A stretch of DNA of 64,000 nucleotides, taken from positions 124,001 to 188,000 of the forward strand of contig JAFGAL010000010.1 in assembly GCA_016933695.1 (NCBI GenBank), written 5' to 3'. The translations under genes were made by a program, and so were the position numbers. This stretch comes from Candidatus Zixiibacteriota bacterium (GTDB taxonomy: Bacteria; Zixibacteria; MSB-5A5; GN15; PGXB01). The first letter of the stretch is position 1, and every line of letters starts with the position of its first letter. Shown piece after piece: positions 36,859 through 46,705 of this stretch. Below the pieces are notes generated by a model. That model had not been told where the DNA came from, made no database searches, and saw only the letters and a list, made by a program, of their open reading frames with translations.

Positions 36859-37809
36859 TTACAGTGCTGAGGCCCATCCCGCCAGTGCATGCGCCAGGCC
36901 GGGGGCAACCACATTGCCGGTGCGGAGCATGAGATAACCCAGAAACAGGCTGAGAGGAAACAATAACAAGGCAACCGCAAGAGCATCGACGGGCGAAGCC
37001 CCGAGTACCGCCAGACGTTGCGTGAGATGCACCAGGGCCATCAGGGCCGATGCGGCAATCCATCCGGGCGTCCGGCCGAACCAGCCGATCAGGCGCGTCT
37101 GGACATAGCCGCGAAAGACGAACTCCTCGCTGAGTCCGACGATGGTGTAATATCCCAACAGGCCGATATGCGAGCCTGTCAATGGTGTGTGTTGCTGTTT
37201 CAACGCCAGGAGCACCGTGCCGACCAGTATGCCGGCGATCAGACCGACAATTGATGAGGAAATTAGATTATGGCGGGTAATGCCCGCCGATGCCCACCTT
37301 TCGCGCAGGAGTTTAACCGCGGCGATAACCGGGAGAATCAGCAGAAGAGTAAGTATCAGTCGCGAGGGATATCCGGTTACAGTCGTCAATTCACCGGTTG
37401 TAGTATCGGTGCAGTCGGATTGCCACAACTCATCCTCGGGGACACAATTCCTGACAAACGCCATTTCGCGGGTCAGTGCCGAATCGGCGGCGGTACAGGA
37501 ATCGCGAACGGGATAAATATCCTCGAGTGATACGATTTCCCGTGATGGTTGCCCAACGGCGGTTGCTTCCGATTCGGAAGAGGGGCCGGCCGATTCCTGC
37601 AACGTGCAGGCAAAGAGAAACAATGATCCCAGCAGAATCGACACGCCGATGCAGAGTATGGCGGTCATGCCCGATTTTCGAACGTCGGCAAAATCCCATT
37701 TTAAAACCGTCATGTCGCCAAACCGGGTAATCAGATAGAGGATTCCGGCGATGGCCGTGTACACTCCCAGCCTGATCAGTAATTCAGTAAAGATTATAGT
37801 GTTTTCCAT
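36859..37809 (-). CDS. CPBP-family intramembrane metalloprotease
   Basis: A 316-residue membrane protein of the CAAX-protease/bacteriocin-processing (CPBP, ABI) family. The catalytic motif EEFVFRGYVQTRLIGW lies near residue 228 (EExxxR). A second motif with His, ASALMALVHLTQRLAV, lies ~35 residues later. About seven helices are visible. A periplasmic-looking loop between helices two and three (~residues 72-150) is rich in acidic residues and Cys (VRDSCTAADSALTREMAFVRNCVPEDELWQ is split over two short parts). No clear ribosome-binding site was found. The protease substrate is unknown. It is on the same strand as the E1 gene, 129 bases upstream of it. Confidence 0.88.
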   Translation of the reverse strand: MENTIIFTELLIRLGVYTAIAGILYLITRFGDMTVLKWDFADVRKSGMTAILCIGVSILLGSLFLFACTLQESAGPSSESEATAVGQPSREIVSLEDIYPVRDSCTAADSALTREMAFVRNCVPEDELWQSDCTDTTTGELTTVTGYPSRLILTLLLILPVIAAVKLLRERWASAGITRHNLISSSIVGLIAGILVGTVLLALKQQHTPLTGSHIGLLGYYTIVGLSEEFVFRGYVQTRLIGWFGRTPGWIAASALMALVHLTQRLAVLGASPVDALAVALLLFPLSLFLGYLMLRTGNVVAPGLAHALAGWASAL

Positions 37810-37980
37810 AAAAACGCGACTGTTTCATTTGGGTGACAGATGAAATTCCAGATGTGGCGCGTCCACCCGGTACAGATTACATTATGCCGGGGCCGATATG
37901 GGCATGCGGATGAAACCAGGATGACACTCGGGCATATCGTCGCAGACAATATCGCCCCGACCATTGATACTTAATAGTAA

Positions 37981-38009
37981 TTGTATCGGACATTCGCCCG
38001 GATTATATT
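37981..38009 (+). promoter_or_regulatory. Promoter-like pair for the NapH-like gene
   Basis: TTGTAT (37981-37986), 17 bases, TATATT (38004-38009). The predicted start of transcription near 38016 leaves too little leader for an ATG at 38025, supporting a start at 38046 or 38061. Confidence 0.5.
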
Positions 38010-38060
38010 AGAGTAATTCAGGGCATGATTATTCTGCCTTATACCATGGGGAAAACGGTT

Positions 38061-39464
38061 ATGGCAAGTGGCAAAAAGAAAAGATGGATCAGCCCGGCCA
38101 TGTGGTTGCGGTATGGCCTGCTGGCGTTTATTCTCATATATATCACGTACATCGGCGTCATGCATCAGCGAGAGCAGACGGTCTTCCCGCCGGTCGACGC
38201 GCTCTGTCCGTTCGGCGGGCTGGAATCGCTGTACAGTATCCTGTTTCACGGGCAATATCTCAACCGCATTTTTATCTCGAGTTTCATTCTTTTGGGGATC
38301 ACCGTTATTCTGGTTTTTATTTCCGGGCGATCGTTTTGCGGCTGGATCTGTCCGCTGGGGACGCTTCAGGGGATTATGGGCGGGATCGGTCGAAGAATCA
38401 CCAAACGCAAATTCCCGCTGTCGCTGAAGACCGACCGGCCGATTCGCTATTTGCGATATCCGATTCTGGTGGTATTTACCGTCGGTGCCTGGATCGGCGG
38501 CAAACTTCTGATTCGTCCATACGATCCCTGGGTGGCGTATATGCACCTGTCGAACTTCGCGGATACCATCGATGAATTCCCGATAGGCCTGGCGATTCTG
38601 GTGAGTACCCTGATTATGTCGCTTTTTATCCCGCGGTTTTTTTGCCGGTATTTATGCCCGATGGGTGTTTTTCTTGGCATTCTCGATCGGGTGTCGGCCT
38701 TTCGGCTGGAACGCAATCGGGATACCTGCATCAACTGCATGTTGTGCGATAAAAAATGCCCGGTTGGCATTCCGGTGGAAAGCATGACCGTTATCGATAG
38801 GGTGGAGTGTCTGTCTTGCGGAGAATGCGTTCCCGTCTGTCCGGTTCCCGATACACTGTATTTTACCCTGGCGAAAAAACGGCTGGTGACGCCCATTGCA
38901 CTGGGAGTGATGGTGATTGTTGTGTTTTTCGGCGTGATCGGATTGACCAAGGCGCTTGGCGTATACAAAAGCACGTCACCGTCCGTGAAGGAAATGCTGA
39001 TGACGGGCACAATCAGTGCCGATGAGATCAAGGGCTATATGACGCTCGATGACGTGACGCAGTTGTTTGCCATTCCGATTGATACCTTGTATGCGCGTTT
39101 GTCTGTCGACCCGAGTATCGTCCCGTCCAACACCAAGCTGAAAGAAATCAAAAGCGTCCTGAAAAACGATTTCGAGGCCGATAGTGTTCGAGAAGTGGTC
39201 AGCCGAATTCTTTCGGAGAGTATGACAAAGCCGCCGGAAGAGAGTAGTGATTTGCCGTCGCCGCAGTCGATCCGGGGGACCCAGACCATTCGCGAGGTGG
39301 CGGTGCAGTTCGATATCCCGCTGAATGAATTGTATCGCGAACTTGATCTGGATTCGCTTGCGATTCCGCCCGACACTCCCTGCCGCGATATCAAGAATCT
39401 GGCGGGGGATGAGTATCACACGACAGCGGTTCGACGTGCGGTCGAGCGCATTCTGAAAAATTGA
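38061..39464 (+). CDS. NapH/CcoG-like membrane polyferredoxin with tandem C-terminal helical domains
   Basis: A 467-residue membrane iron-sulphur protein. The start at 38061 (MASGKKKRW) has GGGGAA ~8 bases upstream; 38046 and 38025 are alternatives. Four or five helices are visible. Loop motifs ALCPFGGLESLY, GRSFCGWICPLGTLQG and FFCRYLCPMGVFLG are the CxxxCP signatures of NapH/MauN/NosR-type proteins. Two 4Fe-4S sites follow near residues 223-265: CINCMLCDKKCP and CLSCGECVPVCP. After a further helix come two copies of a ~40-residue helical motif, one with TLDDVTQLFAIPIDTLYARL and one with TIREVAVQFDIPLNELYREL, each followed by P..T..K/RDI. Electron transfer from quinol to a periplasmic or membrane partner is the family role; the partner is unknown. 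Confidence 0.88.
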   Translation: MASGKKKRWISPAMWLRYGLLAFILIYITYIGVMHQREQTVFPPVDALCPFGGLESLYSILFHGQYLNRIFISSFILLGITVILVFISGRSFCGWICPLGTLQGIMGGIGRRITKRKFPLSLKTDRPIRYLRYPILVVFTVGAWIGGKLLIRPYDPWVAYMHLSNFADTIDEFPIGLAILVSTLIMSLFIPRFFCRYLCPMGVFLGILDRVSAFRLERNRDTCINCMLCDKKCPVGIPVESMTVIDRVECLSCGECVPVCPVPDTLYFTLAKKRLVTPIALGVMVIVVFFGVIGLTKALGVYKSTSPSVKEMLMTGTISADEIKGYMTLDDVTQLFAIPIDTLYARLSVDPSIVPSNTKLKEIKSVLKNDFEADSVREVVSRILSESMTKPPEESSDLPSPQSIRGTQTIREVAVQFDIPLNELYRELDLDSLAIPPDTPCRDIKNLAGDEYHTTAVRRAVERILKN

Positions 39465-39481
39465 TAAATCACCCGCATTAA

Positions 39482-39508
39482 AAAAGGGCAGTGGTGACAC
39501 TGCCCTTT
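39482..39508. terminator. Bidirectional terminator between NapH-like and M4 peptidase genes
   Basis: Stem AGGGCAGTG / CACTGCCCT (39485-39493 with 39498-39506), four-base loop. The minus strand then has six T residues; the plus strand has a weaker TTTAATCT tail. It serves two convergent genes. Confidence 0.85.
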
Positions 39509-39530
39509 AATCTAATCGTGAGTTCCCGCA

Positions 39531-42500
39531 TTACGGGCAATTCGGCTCGGGGCCTTGCGGCGTACCGTACAGGTAATCAATAATATACAGCACATCCAGC
39601 AGGTTGATGCCATCGTCGGCATTGACATCGGCTGAATGCAACGGATCGGGAGCCGGACCCTGCGGGACGCCGTACAGGTAGTCAATGATATACAGCACAT
39701 CCAGCAGGTTGATCAACTCGTCACCGTCGGCGTCACCACAGACAAAATCGGGGTTGATCACCAGCGAATAGGCCTGTTCGTCAGCACTTCCCGCATGATC
39801 GACCGCTCGGGCGGTGAAAGTTATCTCGCCCTCGGCCATGACCGTCCCACTGAGAAGACCCTCGGATGTCAGTGTCAATCCCATTCCGTCGAGATCATTG
39901 AATTTATCCGACCAGACAACGGGTGCCGTTCCACCGGAGTATTCCAGCTGAACGGAATATGCTTCCTCGGCGACTCCGTCAGCCAGTGACCCGGTCGTGA
40001 TTTCCACCGGGACATTGATCGTAATGGTCAGTGGCGCATCTTCAAGATCGCCGACCTGGTCGCTGACGCCGGCGGTAAAACTGATCAGGCCCGGATCGGT
40101 CGGGACTCCCGCGATGGTTCCGTCGGTCGCCAGAGACAAACCGGTGCCGGTCAATTCGCTGAACTTGTCACTCCAGACCAATTCGCCGGTTCCGCCGGTC
40201 GCTTCCAGCGGATACACGTAGTACTGGCCGGCCGTCCAGTCGGGTAGACTCGTCGTCAGCACCGTTACCGGGGCATTAATGATAAAACTGTATGCCTGTT
40301 CGTCGGTTTCCAGCGCTTCATCCGTTGCAACCGCCGTAAACGTGACGGTTTGCGGATTGATCACCGTCCCGGACAACAGTCCCGTGGACGACAGCGTCAG
40401 GCCAGTGCCGGACAAATCGCCGAATTTGTCGGACCAGGTCAGGGCACCGGTTCCGCCGGTGGCTTCAAGCTGTTGAGAAATCGGAATCCCCGCTGTCCAG
40501 TCCGGAATGTCGGATGTCAGAATCTGCGGGATGAATTCGGAACAGCGATACACCGTAACAGTGAAGGCATCCACGCCGGCTTCGACCACCGAGCCGTCAC
40601 CGAGATCAGCCGCGGCGAACCGGACTTTCATCTGGCTGGTCGGGGTGACATAATCGGCAACCCAGAATGACGGTTCGTACCATCCGCCGGAGGCTTGATC
40701 GATCGGGCCGACCACTTCCAGCACCGTCCAGCTCGTGCCGTTGTTGTTGGAAATATGGACCAGCATCGAGTCGGTGTTCGGCGCGGCGCCGAAGTCATTG
40801 GAATACCAGCGGGCGTAGCTGATGCGGCAGGTCCCGTTGGTGGCATCGAATGTCGGCGAGGTCAGATAGGTGGTGCCGTCGTCGACGTCGGAGTTTCCGT
40901 AGACATTATCGGTCAGATAGCACTGACCGGAACCGTCATAATCGGTCGGCGGATCACCGCGTTCGCCGCCGCCGGCCGGGATGCCGCGATTCCAGGCGCC
41001 GTCGAGCACGGAGCCGCTTACGGTCCAGCCGAGATTGAGCTCGAAATTGTCTGCGAAAACCTCGTCGGTTTCCGTCGCCGCAATGGCGCTGTTGGGCTGA
41101 GTGGGATCAGGATCGTAATAGGTCGTCCCGGACTGCTCATCGACTGACACATAGAACGAAATGATAGAGTTACACCCGATTGCCGGAAGAGTCGCTTCGT
41201 ACTGACTTCCGCCAAGTTCGGTCAGGGCGATGCCGGTGTATGAACCGCCGTCGACGGCATAGTGCAGCAATCCGCTGCCGGGTTCCGGCGAACCGCCCAG
41301 AATGCCGCTGATGTCAATCGCGAACGTTTCCGCCTGATTCGGGGCCAGAAGTGAGGGGACACCATCGGGATAGTCGAATGTCAGCGACGGTCCGGGTGTG
41401 TTGACGCCGACCGCATTCCAGGCATTGGCGGCCTGAAGCGCCCATGCTCCGGTCGGATCGAGATCGTTGGCCGCCGAGATGGTTCCCAGGGCACCATTTT
41501 CATAATCACTGGACGACGTCCAGTAGTAGGCATTGGCCCGGTAGGCGATCAACATGGCGTTTTCCACTTCGATACCGGTAACGGTGATACCATGATGCTC
41601 GCCACCGTCGGAAAGGAGATAAAACCATTTGTTTCCCACGCCGCAGTTGGTATGTACGCCGCAGTAATCGTTGTAATATGAGGGCGAACATCCCTCAACG
41701 TCGACCCAGTACGGATCGGACGTTCCGTAATAATCCGGATCGCCGGCGGAATGAGGATCGGACATGGATCGGAATCCGACCCCGGTCAATCTGCCGTTTT
41801 CACCCATATCCCAATCGGGCGTGTCAAGAGAATCGTTCATCCATTCGAACGCGGCCCCCTGTATATCGGAATAGGCTTCATTCAATGCTCCCGATTCCAG
41901 CTGGTAGGCCAGATTGGACGTGTACTCGGTAACGGCGTGACCCCATTCGTGGGCAATAACGTCGGGACAGGCCGCCAGCGATCGCCAGCCGGTGCCCCAG
42001 CTCCAGATCACGATCCGACTGCCGTCCCAGTAAGCGTTGTTGTCGCCGTCACCGCTGTAATTGACAATGGTGAGCATCGAGGCGCCGTTGTCGTCGTAAC
42101 CGTTGCGATCCAGATGACTTACCATCCAGTCATAAATTATGCCGGTATAATAATGGCCGTCGACCGCAGGCGACTGCACATTGGGATCATCCCAGACATT
42201 GTCGGCGTCAGTGGCAACCGAGCCGGGAAGAGACGATCCGGCGATATTGGTGCGGATGTAATTGCCGTCGGGCATATATCCCTTGTGCCCGTGGACGTTG
42301 TTGTTCAACTGACGGGTGTAGTCGATCATGTAATACGTGCCGCCTTCATACCAGATATCGAGGGCACTGCGCGTGTCGCCCATGACACCGACACCGGTTC
42401 CCCAGACGTCGGCTTCCATGATGCGATTGGCCTTGAATACCACGTCGCCGGTTTTGGCGTCAATGAAATACTCCCAGCGTCCCGGCGGGCTGTCGGAAAG

Positions 42501-43082
42501 CAGGAACATCCGCCAGCAGAGGTAATTGAACCCCTCATGCGGAAAAACCACCAATTCCGGTTCCTGAGGATTGGCTGATCCGAAAAAGCTTTTCAAATCG
42601 TCGGTCGCCACCTGCATGGCCGTTTCCGCCGTCTGTGACGGCGTAACATCAAGTTCAATGCCGGGATGGTAGTAGCCGTTGACCGTTTCCAGATCGCCCT
42701 CGGCGGTGAAATGCGAAATCAAATCGCCGCTGATAACCCGCAATCCCTGATATCGTTGTTGCAGACGGACGTGCTTCATGTCGAGGTTGTCATTATCGAT
42801 ACGGACCAGATGCAATTCCTCGGCGGGATCGGTCATCCGATACGCGGCCTGGTTGTTTTGGAAAAACGATATGGTCGTGGCCAGCTCCGATCCCTTGGCG
42901 GCGTTTTGGCCAAGCCGGCCGGAGACGAATAGCGGGATGCCGGCATCGCTTTCCTGATATATCGTGAGTTCGGGATTTCCCCGAAGCAAGTTCGGGCCGA
43001 TATATCCGTCGTCGGCCTGCTCCCCGAAAGCAATCCCGAATGACAGAATAATCAATCCCATCATGAGCGTGAACGTTTTCAT
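39531..43082 (-). CDS. Secreted M4 (thermolysin-like) metallopeptidase with Ig-like repeats and dockerin
   Basis: An 1183-residue exported protease. Signal peptide MKTFTLMMGLIILSFGIAFG; FTP-type propeptide to ~residue 215 (YQGLRVISGDLISHF, EYFIDAKTGDVVFK). The M4 core (~230-560) has HEWGH near residue 378 and GALNEAYSDIQG as third ligand. A domain follows with YAVDGG and DPDPTQPN near 600-670. Next is a jelly-roll-like module (~680-840; GERGDPPTDYDGSG, NVYGNSDVDDGTTYL) shared with the C1 peptidase at 60321. Then come three ~88-residue Ig-like (He_PIG) repeats and a two-loop dockerin (CGDADGDELINLLDVLYIID...DVNADDGINLLDVLYIID) ending in NCP. GGAGGTAGC precedes the ATG. It is the first of four dockerin-tagged proteases in the region. 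Extracellular protein digestion is the likely role. Confidence 0.94.
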   Translation of the reverse strand: MKTFTLMMGLIILSFGIAFGEQADDGYIGPNLLRGNPELTIYQESDAGIPLFVSGRLGQNAAKGSELATTISFFQNNQAAYRMTDPAEELHLVRIDNDNLDMKHVRLQQRYQGLRVISGDLISHFTAEGDLETVNGYYHPGIELDVTPSQTAETAMQVATDDLKSFFGSANPQEPELVVFPHEGFNYLCWRMFLLSDSPPGRWEYFIDAKTGDVVFKANRIMEADVWGTGVGVMGDTRSALDIWYEGGTYYMIDYTRQLNNNVHGHKGYMPDGNYIRTNIAGSSLPGSVATDADNVWDDPNVQSPAVDGHYYTGIIYDWMVSHLDRNGYDDNGASMLTIVNYSGDGDNNAYWDGSRIVIWSWGTGWRSLAACPDVIAHEWGHAVTEYTSNLAYQLESGALNEAYSDIQGAAFEWMNDSLDTPDWDMGENGRLTGVGFRSMSDPHSAGDPDYYGTSDPYWVDVEGCSPSYYNDYCGVHTNCGVGNKWFYLLSDGGEHHGITVTGIEVENAMLIAYRANAYYWTSSSDYENGALGTISAANDLDPTGAWALQAANAWNAVGVNTPGPSLTFDYPDGVPSLLAPNQAETFAIDISGILGGSPEPGSGLLHYAVDGGSYTGIALTELGGSQYEATLPAIGCNSIISFYVSVDEQSGTTYYDPDPTQPNSAIAATETDEVFADNFELNLGWTVSGSVLDGAWNRGIPAGGGERGDPPTDYDGSGQCYLTDNVYGNSDVDDGTTYLTSPTFDATNGTCRISYARWYSNDFGAAPNTDSMLVHISNNNGTSWTVLEVVGPIDQASGGWYEPSFWVADYVTPTSQMKVRFAAADLGDGSVVEAGVDAFTVTVYRCSEFIPQILTSDIPDWTAGIPISQQLEATGGTGALTWSDKFGDLSGTGLTLSSTGLLSGTVINPQTVTFTAVATDEALETDEQAYSFIINAPVTVLTTSLPDWTAGQYYVYPLEATGGTGELVWSDKFSELTGTGLSLATDGTIAGVPTDPGLISFTAGVSDQVGDLEDAPLTITINVPVEITTGSLADGVAEEAYSVQLEYSGGTAPVVWSDKFNDLDGMGLTLTSEGLLSGTVMAEGEITFTARAVDHAGSADEQAYSLVINPDFVCGDADGDELINLLDVLYIIDYLYGVPQGPAPDPLHSADVNADDGINLLDVLYIIDYLYGTPQGPEPNCP
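39745..40530 (-). repeat. Three Ig-like (putative Ig/He_PIG) repeats in the M4 peptidase
   Basis: Each unit follows 'LPDWTAG..Y...LEATGGTG.L.WSDKF..L.GTGL.L...G.LSGT'. Units are ~88 codons. The third is the most diverged (LADGVAEEAY, VVWSDKFNDLDGMGL). Confidence 0.8.
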
Positions 43083-43243
43083 GCTACCTCCTGCTTGTGC
43101 TGTCGCGTTCCTATGTTATGGCGGGATGAGATGATATCATCGCAGGAACGGTGGTATTGTTCCCGGCGACGACGCTTAATCGTTTGCGCTCGATGTGAGA
43201 CAAACATGGCGTGGTGTAGTCGTATCATCCTTCTCTTAGCAAT

Positions 43244-43276
43244 AAAAGCCGGAGGGACGACTCTTTCGGTCGCCCC
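43244..43276 (-). terminator. Terminator after the M14 peptidase gene
   Basis: Minus-strand stem GGGGCGAC / GTCGTCCC (one G-U pair) with a seven-base loop, then CTTTTATT. It lies 22 bases past the stop codon. Confidence 0.65.
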
Positions 43277-43298
43277 ACCAATCATTTGTTTTCACTAT

Positions 43299-46200
43299 TC
43301 ACGGGCACGAGGGTGCCGGACCCTGTGGGGTTCCGTAAATATAGTCGATCAAGTACAATATATCTAACAAGTTGACGCTACCGTCGCCGTCGTTGACATC
43401 GCCGGATTCCATCGGATCGGGCGCCGGTCCCTGCGGCGTCCCGTATATATAGCTGATCAGATACAGAATATCCAGCAGGTTGATGGCGAGGTCGTCATTG
43501 ACGTCACCGCAAATATATGACGCGGAAACCGACAACGTGAATTGCCTTTCGGCGGAACTGCCGAGAGCGTCCGCAACGGTGCCCCAGAACGTGATGTTAT
43601 CCGATCCGGTCGGTGTGCCGGATAGCAATCCGGTCGAAGACAAAGTCAGCCCCTTGCCATTCAGATCATTGTTTTTATCGTTCCATGTCAGAGTCCCGGT
43701 GCCTCCGGTTGCGGTCAACTGATAAGAATAAACTTCTCCCTGAATTGCCTCGGGAAGATCAACCGTGGTGATCGCAACGGCGGGATTGACGGTTATCGCA
43801 AAGGCTTCCTCGTCAAAACCGCCGGGTTGATCCTCGGCATGAGCCGTGAAATTCAATGTCCCATCAGAGGTTGGTGTTCCGGAAACCAATCCGGCCGCGT
43901 TCATGGTCAATCCGGTGCCGGTTAAATCGCCGTTCTTGTCGGTCCAGCTTAATGCTCCCGTACCACCGGTCGCCGCCAACTGCTGCGAATAGGCGATGCC
44001 GACTGTGATCGCCGGAAGCGTTGCCGGGGTGATTGACACGGGTGCGTTGATGTTGAAGTTGTACGGCTTTTCATCGGTACTTCCCAGGGTATCGGAAACC
44101 TGCGCGGTAAAGGATATCGGGCCGGCGCCGGTCGGTGTTCCCGATAGCAGACCCTCCAATGAAAGCGTCAAGCCGGTGCCGGACAGATTGGCGTTTTTGT
44201 CGGCCCAACTCAGGGGGCCATCGCCGCCGGTAGCGACCAGTTGCTGGGAATAGGCGACCCCCGCAGTCCAGTTCGGCAATGAGGACGTCACGATTTGCAC
44301 CGGAGTACTGCCGGTATTGACCGGCGGGAAGGCGACCGCATCAATCCATCCGCAATCGGAACCGGACGAGAACGAGCCGTCTTTTATATAGCGCCACTTG
44401 AACGTATGCGTTCCCGCGGCAACCTGATATGCCGCCAGCGACCAGCCGATTTCGCCGGACCATTGGTTTTTCAGGGTGTTATCAATATAGAAACGCAAAT
44501 AATCCCATCCGGATTCTGAAGAGACTTTATACGCGAACGAAATCGTGCCGGGATCAGTGACTTCCAGTGTGATTGACATCTGGGAGGAATCGTTATGCGT
44601 AATCCCTCCGGATTTGGCGCAATACACGCCCTGATAGGGATTGATATCGGTAATAGTCCAGGGAAGATCCCCGGCCATGTCCCATTCGAAGGCATTGAAG
44701 TCGCCTGACTCGTACGTTTCGATCAATTGACCGATTGTAACGGAAAAATAGAGATTCTTCGAATAACCTTCATCGCCGGTCAGGGCGAGCGTGAAGTTCA
44801 CCTGATGATATGCCGGGCAAGCCGCCGAGACAACATATTGATATTGCGACAGCGATGTTCCGGTGCCGCCCTGAGCCGAAATGGTCGGATAGGCAGAGTT
44901 CGGTTGGGTGACGGTTACATAGGAGTCTCCAGTCGAAAGAACACCACTCAAGCCGGTGGCATTGCCCATGCCGTTATTGGTCAACGTGATGGACAAATCA
45001 ATGGTCTCACCCGGATCCGGGAAATCTGAGGTGTAGCTATCAAATGCCATGTCGGGCAGGATTGGCAGGGCTTCCAACTGTATGTCGACTACGACCGTGT
45101 TGTAATCGGTCACGACCACGTTGGTCACGGTGTCGGGGTAATAACCGGGGGCGCTGTATACGAGATCCCAGGTTCCGGCTTCGATCATGCGATGATAGTT
45201 GCCGATGTCGGGATCGGTAACCACTTGCGAGCTGTCCTTGTCGTGGCCGATTACCTCAATCAAGGCATAGAGTGGGTCACCGGTGCTTTGATCGGTGACA
45301 ATGCCTCGGACGCCGTACAGGGCCATTTCAAGATAATTGAACATCGATGAGCGCAGGTAACCCCAGAAGGCCGGTAACTGACTCGCCGGTAGAAGCTTTG
45401 TGTCTGATATTTCAAGCGTTACTTCACGGCAGTGGTGGAAATAGTTCATATAATCCTGCCGTCCACCGGAAATAGTATACCAGTCATACCCGTTGGTGAC
45501 ACCATCATCCTTAAACGTCATATATCCGCTGGGACTGTAAATGTGTGCCGTATCGGCAAAATCCCGTCCGACATCGTACCACCAGTTATCATCAGCATGG
45601 CGGATAGACCAGGTATCCCAGGGGTAGTTGAATACCTCCGCGCCGCCATGGTAGTTTGCGGATATCACGAAACTCTGGGCAGCGGCGAGATTCATCATGA
45701 CTACGGTTTCATCCTGCCAGGCGTTGCCGTCGGGATGGTCACCTTCCTCGAAATCGGGGAAATTACGGTTGATATCGATGCTGTTGGCATTATACCGGGT
45801 CGCGCCGGATACGGAGCTGTTGCCGCCGGCGTAGGTGCCGTCGGGATTGGCCAGCGGATTCATCCAGATTTCGCAACTGTCGACGAGTCGTGTCACCAGC
45901 GAATCCGTGCCGTACGCGGTTAACAGGGAATCGATCATGCGCAGGATCATGATATACCCGGTGGTCTCGTCACCGTGCATGGTGCCGGTGTACATGACTT
46001 CGGGTTCGTCCTCTTCGGTGTTGACATTGTCGGAAATAACCGCGAAGAGAATGGCGCGTCCTTCCACGCTGTAGCCGGCGTTGACAATACGACATAGCGA
46101 GGGATGGTCGGACGCAAACGCGTACATCATCGCCTCATAGGCTTCGAACGTCGGGTAGGCGTCCCAGTCCCGCATGCCGTCGCGGTCATACGACATGTTG

Positions 46201-46460
46201 GGTTCTTCCAAAAGCGTTCCCGGATGGGGCAGGATTTCATAGTCATAGCCTTTTTCCAGAAACATTGCCCACTCGGCATCATTGGCATACGCGAATACTT
46301 CATCGGCAATGACGTTATCGATTGAAATGATTTTGGTCAATTCGGCCAGTTCCGATGGGGAATCAATCTTGAATTTGAAATAGATTTCCGAGGCCAGCGC
46401 CTGAGTCCCCAGGGTCAGCAAGAACAGAACCGGCACGAGGAATATGGCAATTCTTTTCAT
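43299..46460 (-). CDS. Secreted M14 zinc carboxypeptidase with Ig-like repeats and dockerin
   Basis: A 1053-residue exported peptidase. The start at 46460 (MKRIAIFLVPVLFLLTLG) is preceded by AGGATGA; a frame seven codons longer exists. The M14 core (~95-385) has the zinc motif HGDE in YTGTMHGDETTGYIM near residue 161 (HxxE), NPLANPDGTY, and the third ligand and catalytic Glu in a C-terminal stretch (CREVTLEISDTKLL). A carboxypeptidase-regulatory-like beta domain follows (GVRGIVTDQSTGDPLYALIEV). A jelly-roll-like region is near 595-720, then three Ig-like repeats. The doubled dockerin (CGDVNDDLAINLLDILYLISYIYGT, then DGSVNLLDILYLIDYIYGT) ends in SCP. It probably trims peptides outside the cell together with the neighbouring proteases. 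Confidence 0.94.
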   Translation of the reverse strand: MKRIAIFLVPVLFLLTLGTQALASEIYFKFKIDSPSELAELTKIISIDNVIADEVFAYANDAEWAMFLEKGYDYEILPHPGTLLEEPNMSYDRDGMRDWDAYPTFEAYEAMMYAFASDHPSLCRIVNAGYSVEGRAILFAVISDNVNTEEDEPEVMYTGTMHGDETTGYIMILRMIDSLLTAYGTDSLVTRLVDSCEIWMNPLANPDGTYAGGNSSVSGATRYNANSIDINRNFPDFEEGDHPDGNAWQDETVVMMNLAAAQSFVISANYHGGAEVFNYPWDTWSIRHADDNWWYDVGRDFADTAHIYSPSGYMTFKDDGVTNGYDWYTISGGRQDYMNYFHHCREVTLEISDTKLLPASQLPAFWGYLRSSMFNYLEMALYGVRGIVTDQSTGDPLYALIEVIGHDKDSSQVVTDPDIGNYHRMIEAGTWDLVYSAPGYYPDTVTNVVVTDYNTVVVDIQLEALPILPDMAFDSYTSDFPDPGETIDLSITLTNNGMGNATGLSGVLSTGDSYVTVTQPNSAYPTISAQGGTGTSLSQYQYVVSAACPAYHQVNFTLALTGDEGYSKNLYFSVTIGQLIETYESGDFNAFEWDMAGDLPWTITDINPYQGVYCAKSGGITHNDSSQMSITLEVTDPGTISFAYKVSSESGWDYLRFYIDNTLKNQWSGEIGWSLAAYQVAAGTHTFKWRYIKDGSFSSGSDCGWIDAVAFPPVNTGSTPVQIVTSSLPNWTAGVAYSQQLVATGGDGPLSWADKNANLSGTGLTLSLEGLLSGTPTGAGPISFTAQVSDTLGSTDEKPYNFNINAPVSITPATLPAITVGIAYSQQLAATGGTGALSWTDKNGDLTGTGLTMNAAGLVSGTPTSDGTLNFTAHAEDQPGGFDEEAFAITVNPAVAITTVDLPEAIQGEVYSYQLTATGGTGTLTWNDKNNDLNGKGLTLSSTGLLSGTPTGSDNITFWGTVADALGSSAERQFTLSVSASYICGDVNDDLAINLLDILYLISYIYGTPQGPAPDPMESGDVNDGDGSVNLLDILYLIDYIYGTPQGPAPSCP
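43525..44300 (-). repeat. Three Ig-like (putative Ig/He_PIG) repeats in the M14 peptidase
   Basis: Units carry AYSQQL.ATGG.G.LSW.DKN..L.GTGLT and LSGTPT. They are close to those of the M4 and C1 proteins, with Asn in place of Phe after the Lys. Confidence 0.8.
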
Positions 46461-46646
46461 GTTGATCATCCTATTGCACAAATTACTCTATATCATACCC
46501 GGCAGACGTATATCTGCTTTATCGTCACTTCCGAAGAAAATACGTCGCGGAATTGCCAAAAAGCAAGCGGCGTTTTCATGGCGATCCTCTGTATCATGCT
46601 GTCGGGCCATTGCTCTCGATTTCACGTTTGCGGCGGTGAGGGCGTC

Positions 46647-46683
46647 AAAAACGCGGGGAACAGGAGTGTTAATCCCATTCCCC
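46647..46683 (-). terminator. Terminator after the C25 peptidase gene
   Basis: Minus-strand stem GGGGAATGGGA / TCCTGTTCCCC (two wobble pairs) with loop TTAACAC, then GCG and five T residues. Confidence 0.8.
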
Positions 46684-46705
46684 GATAGTATCAATCGACA
46701 GTGAA

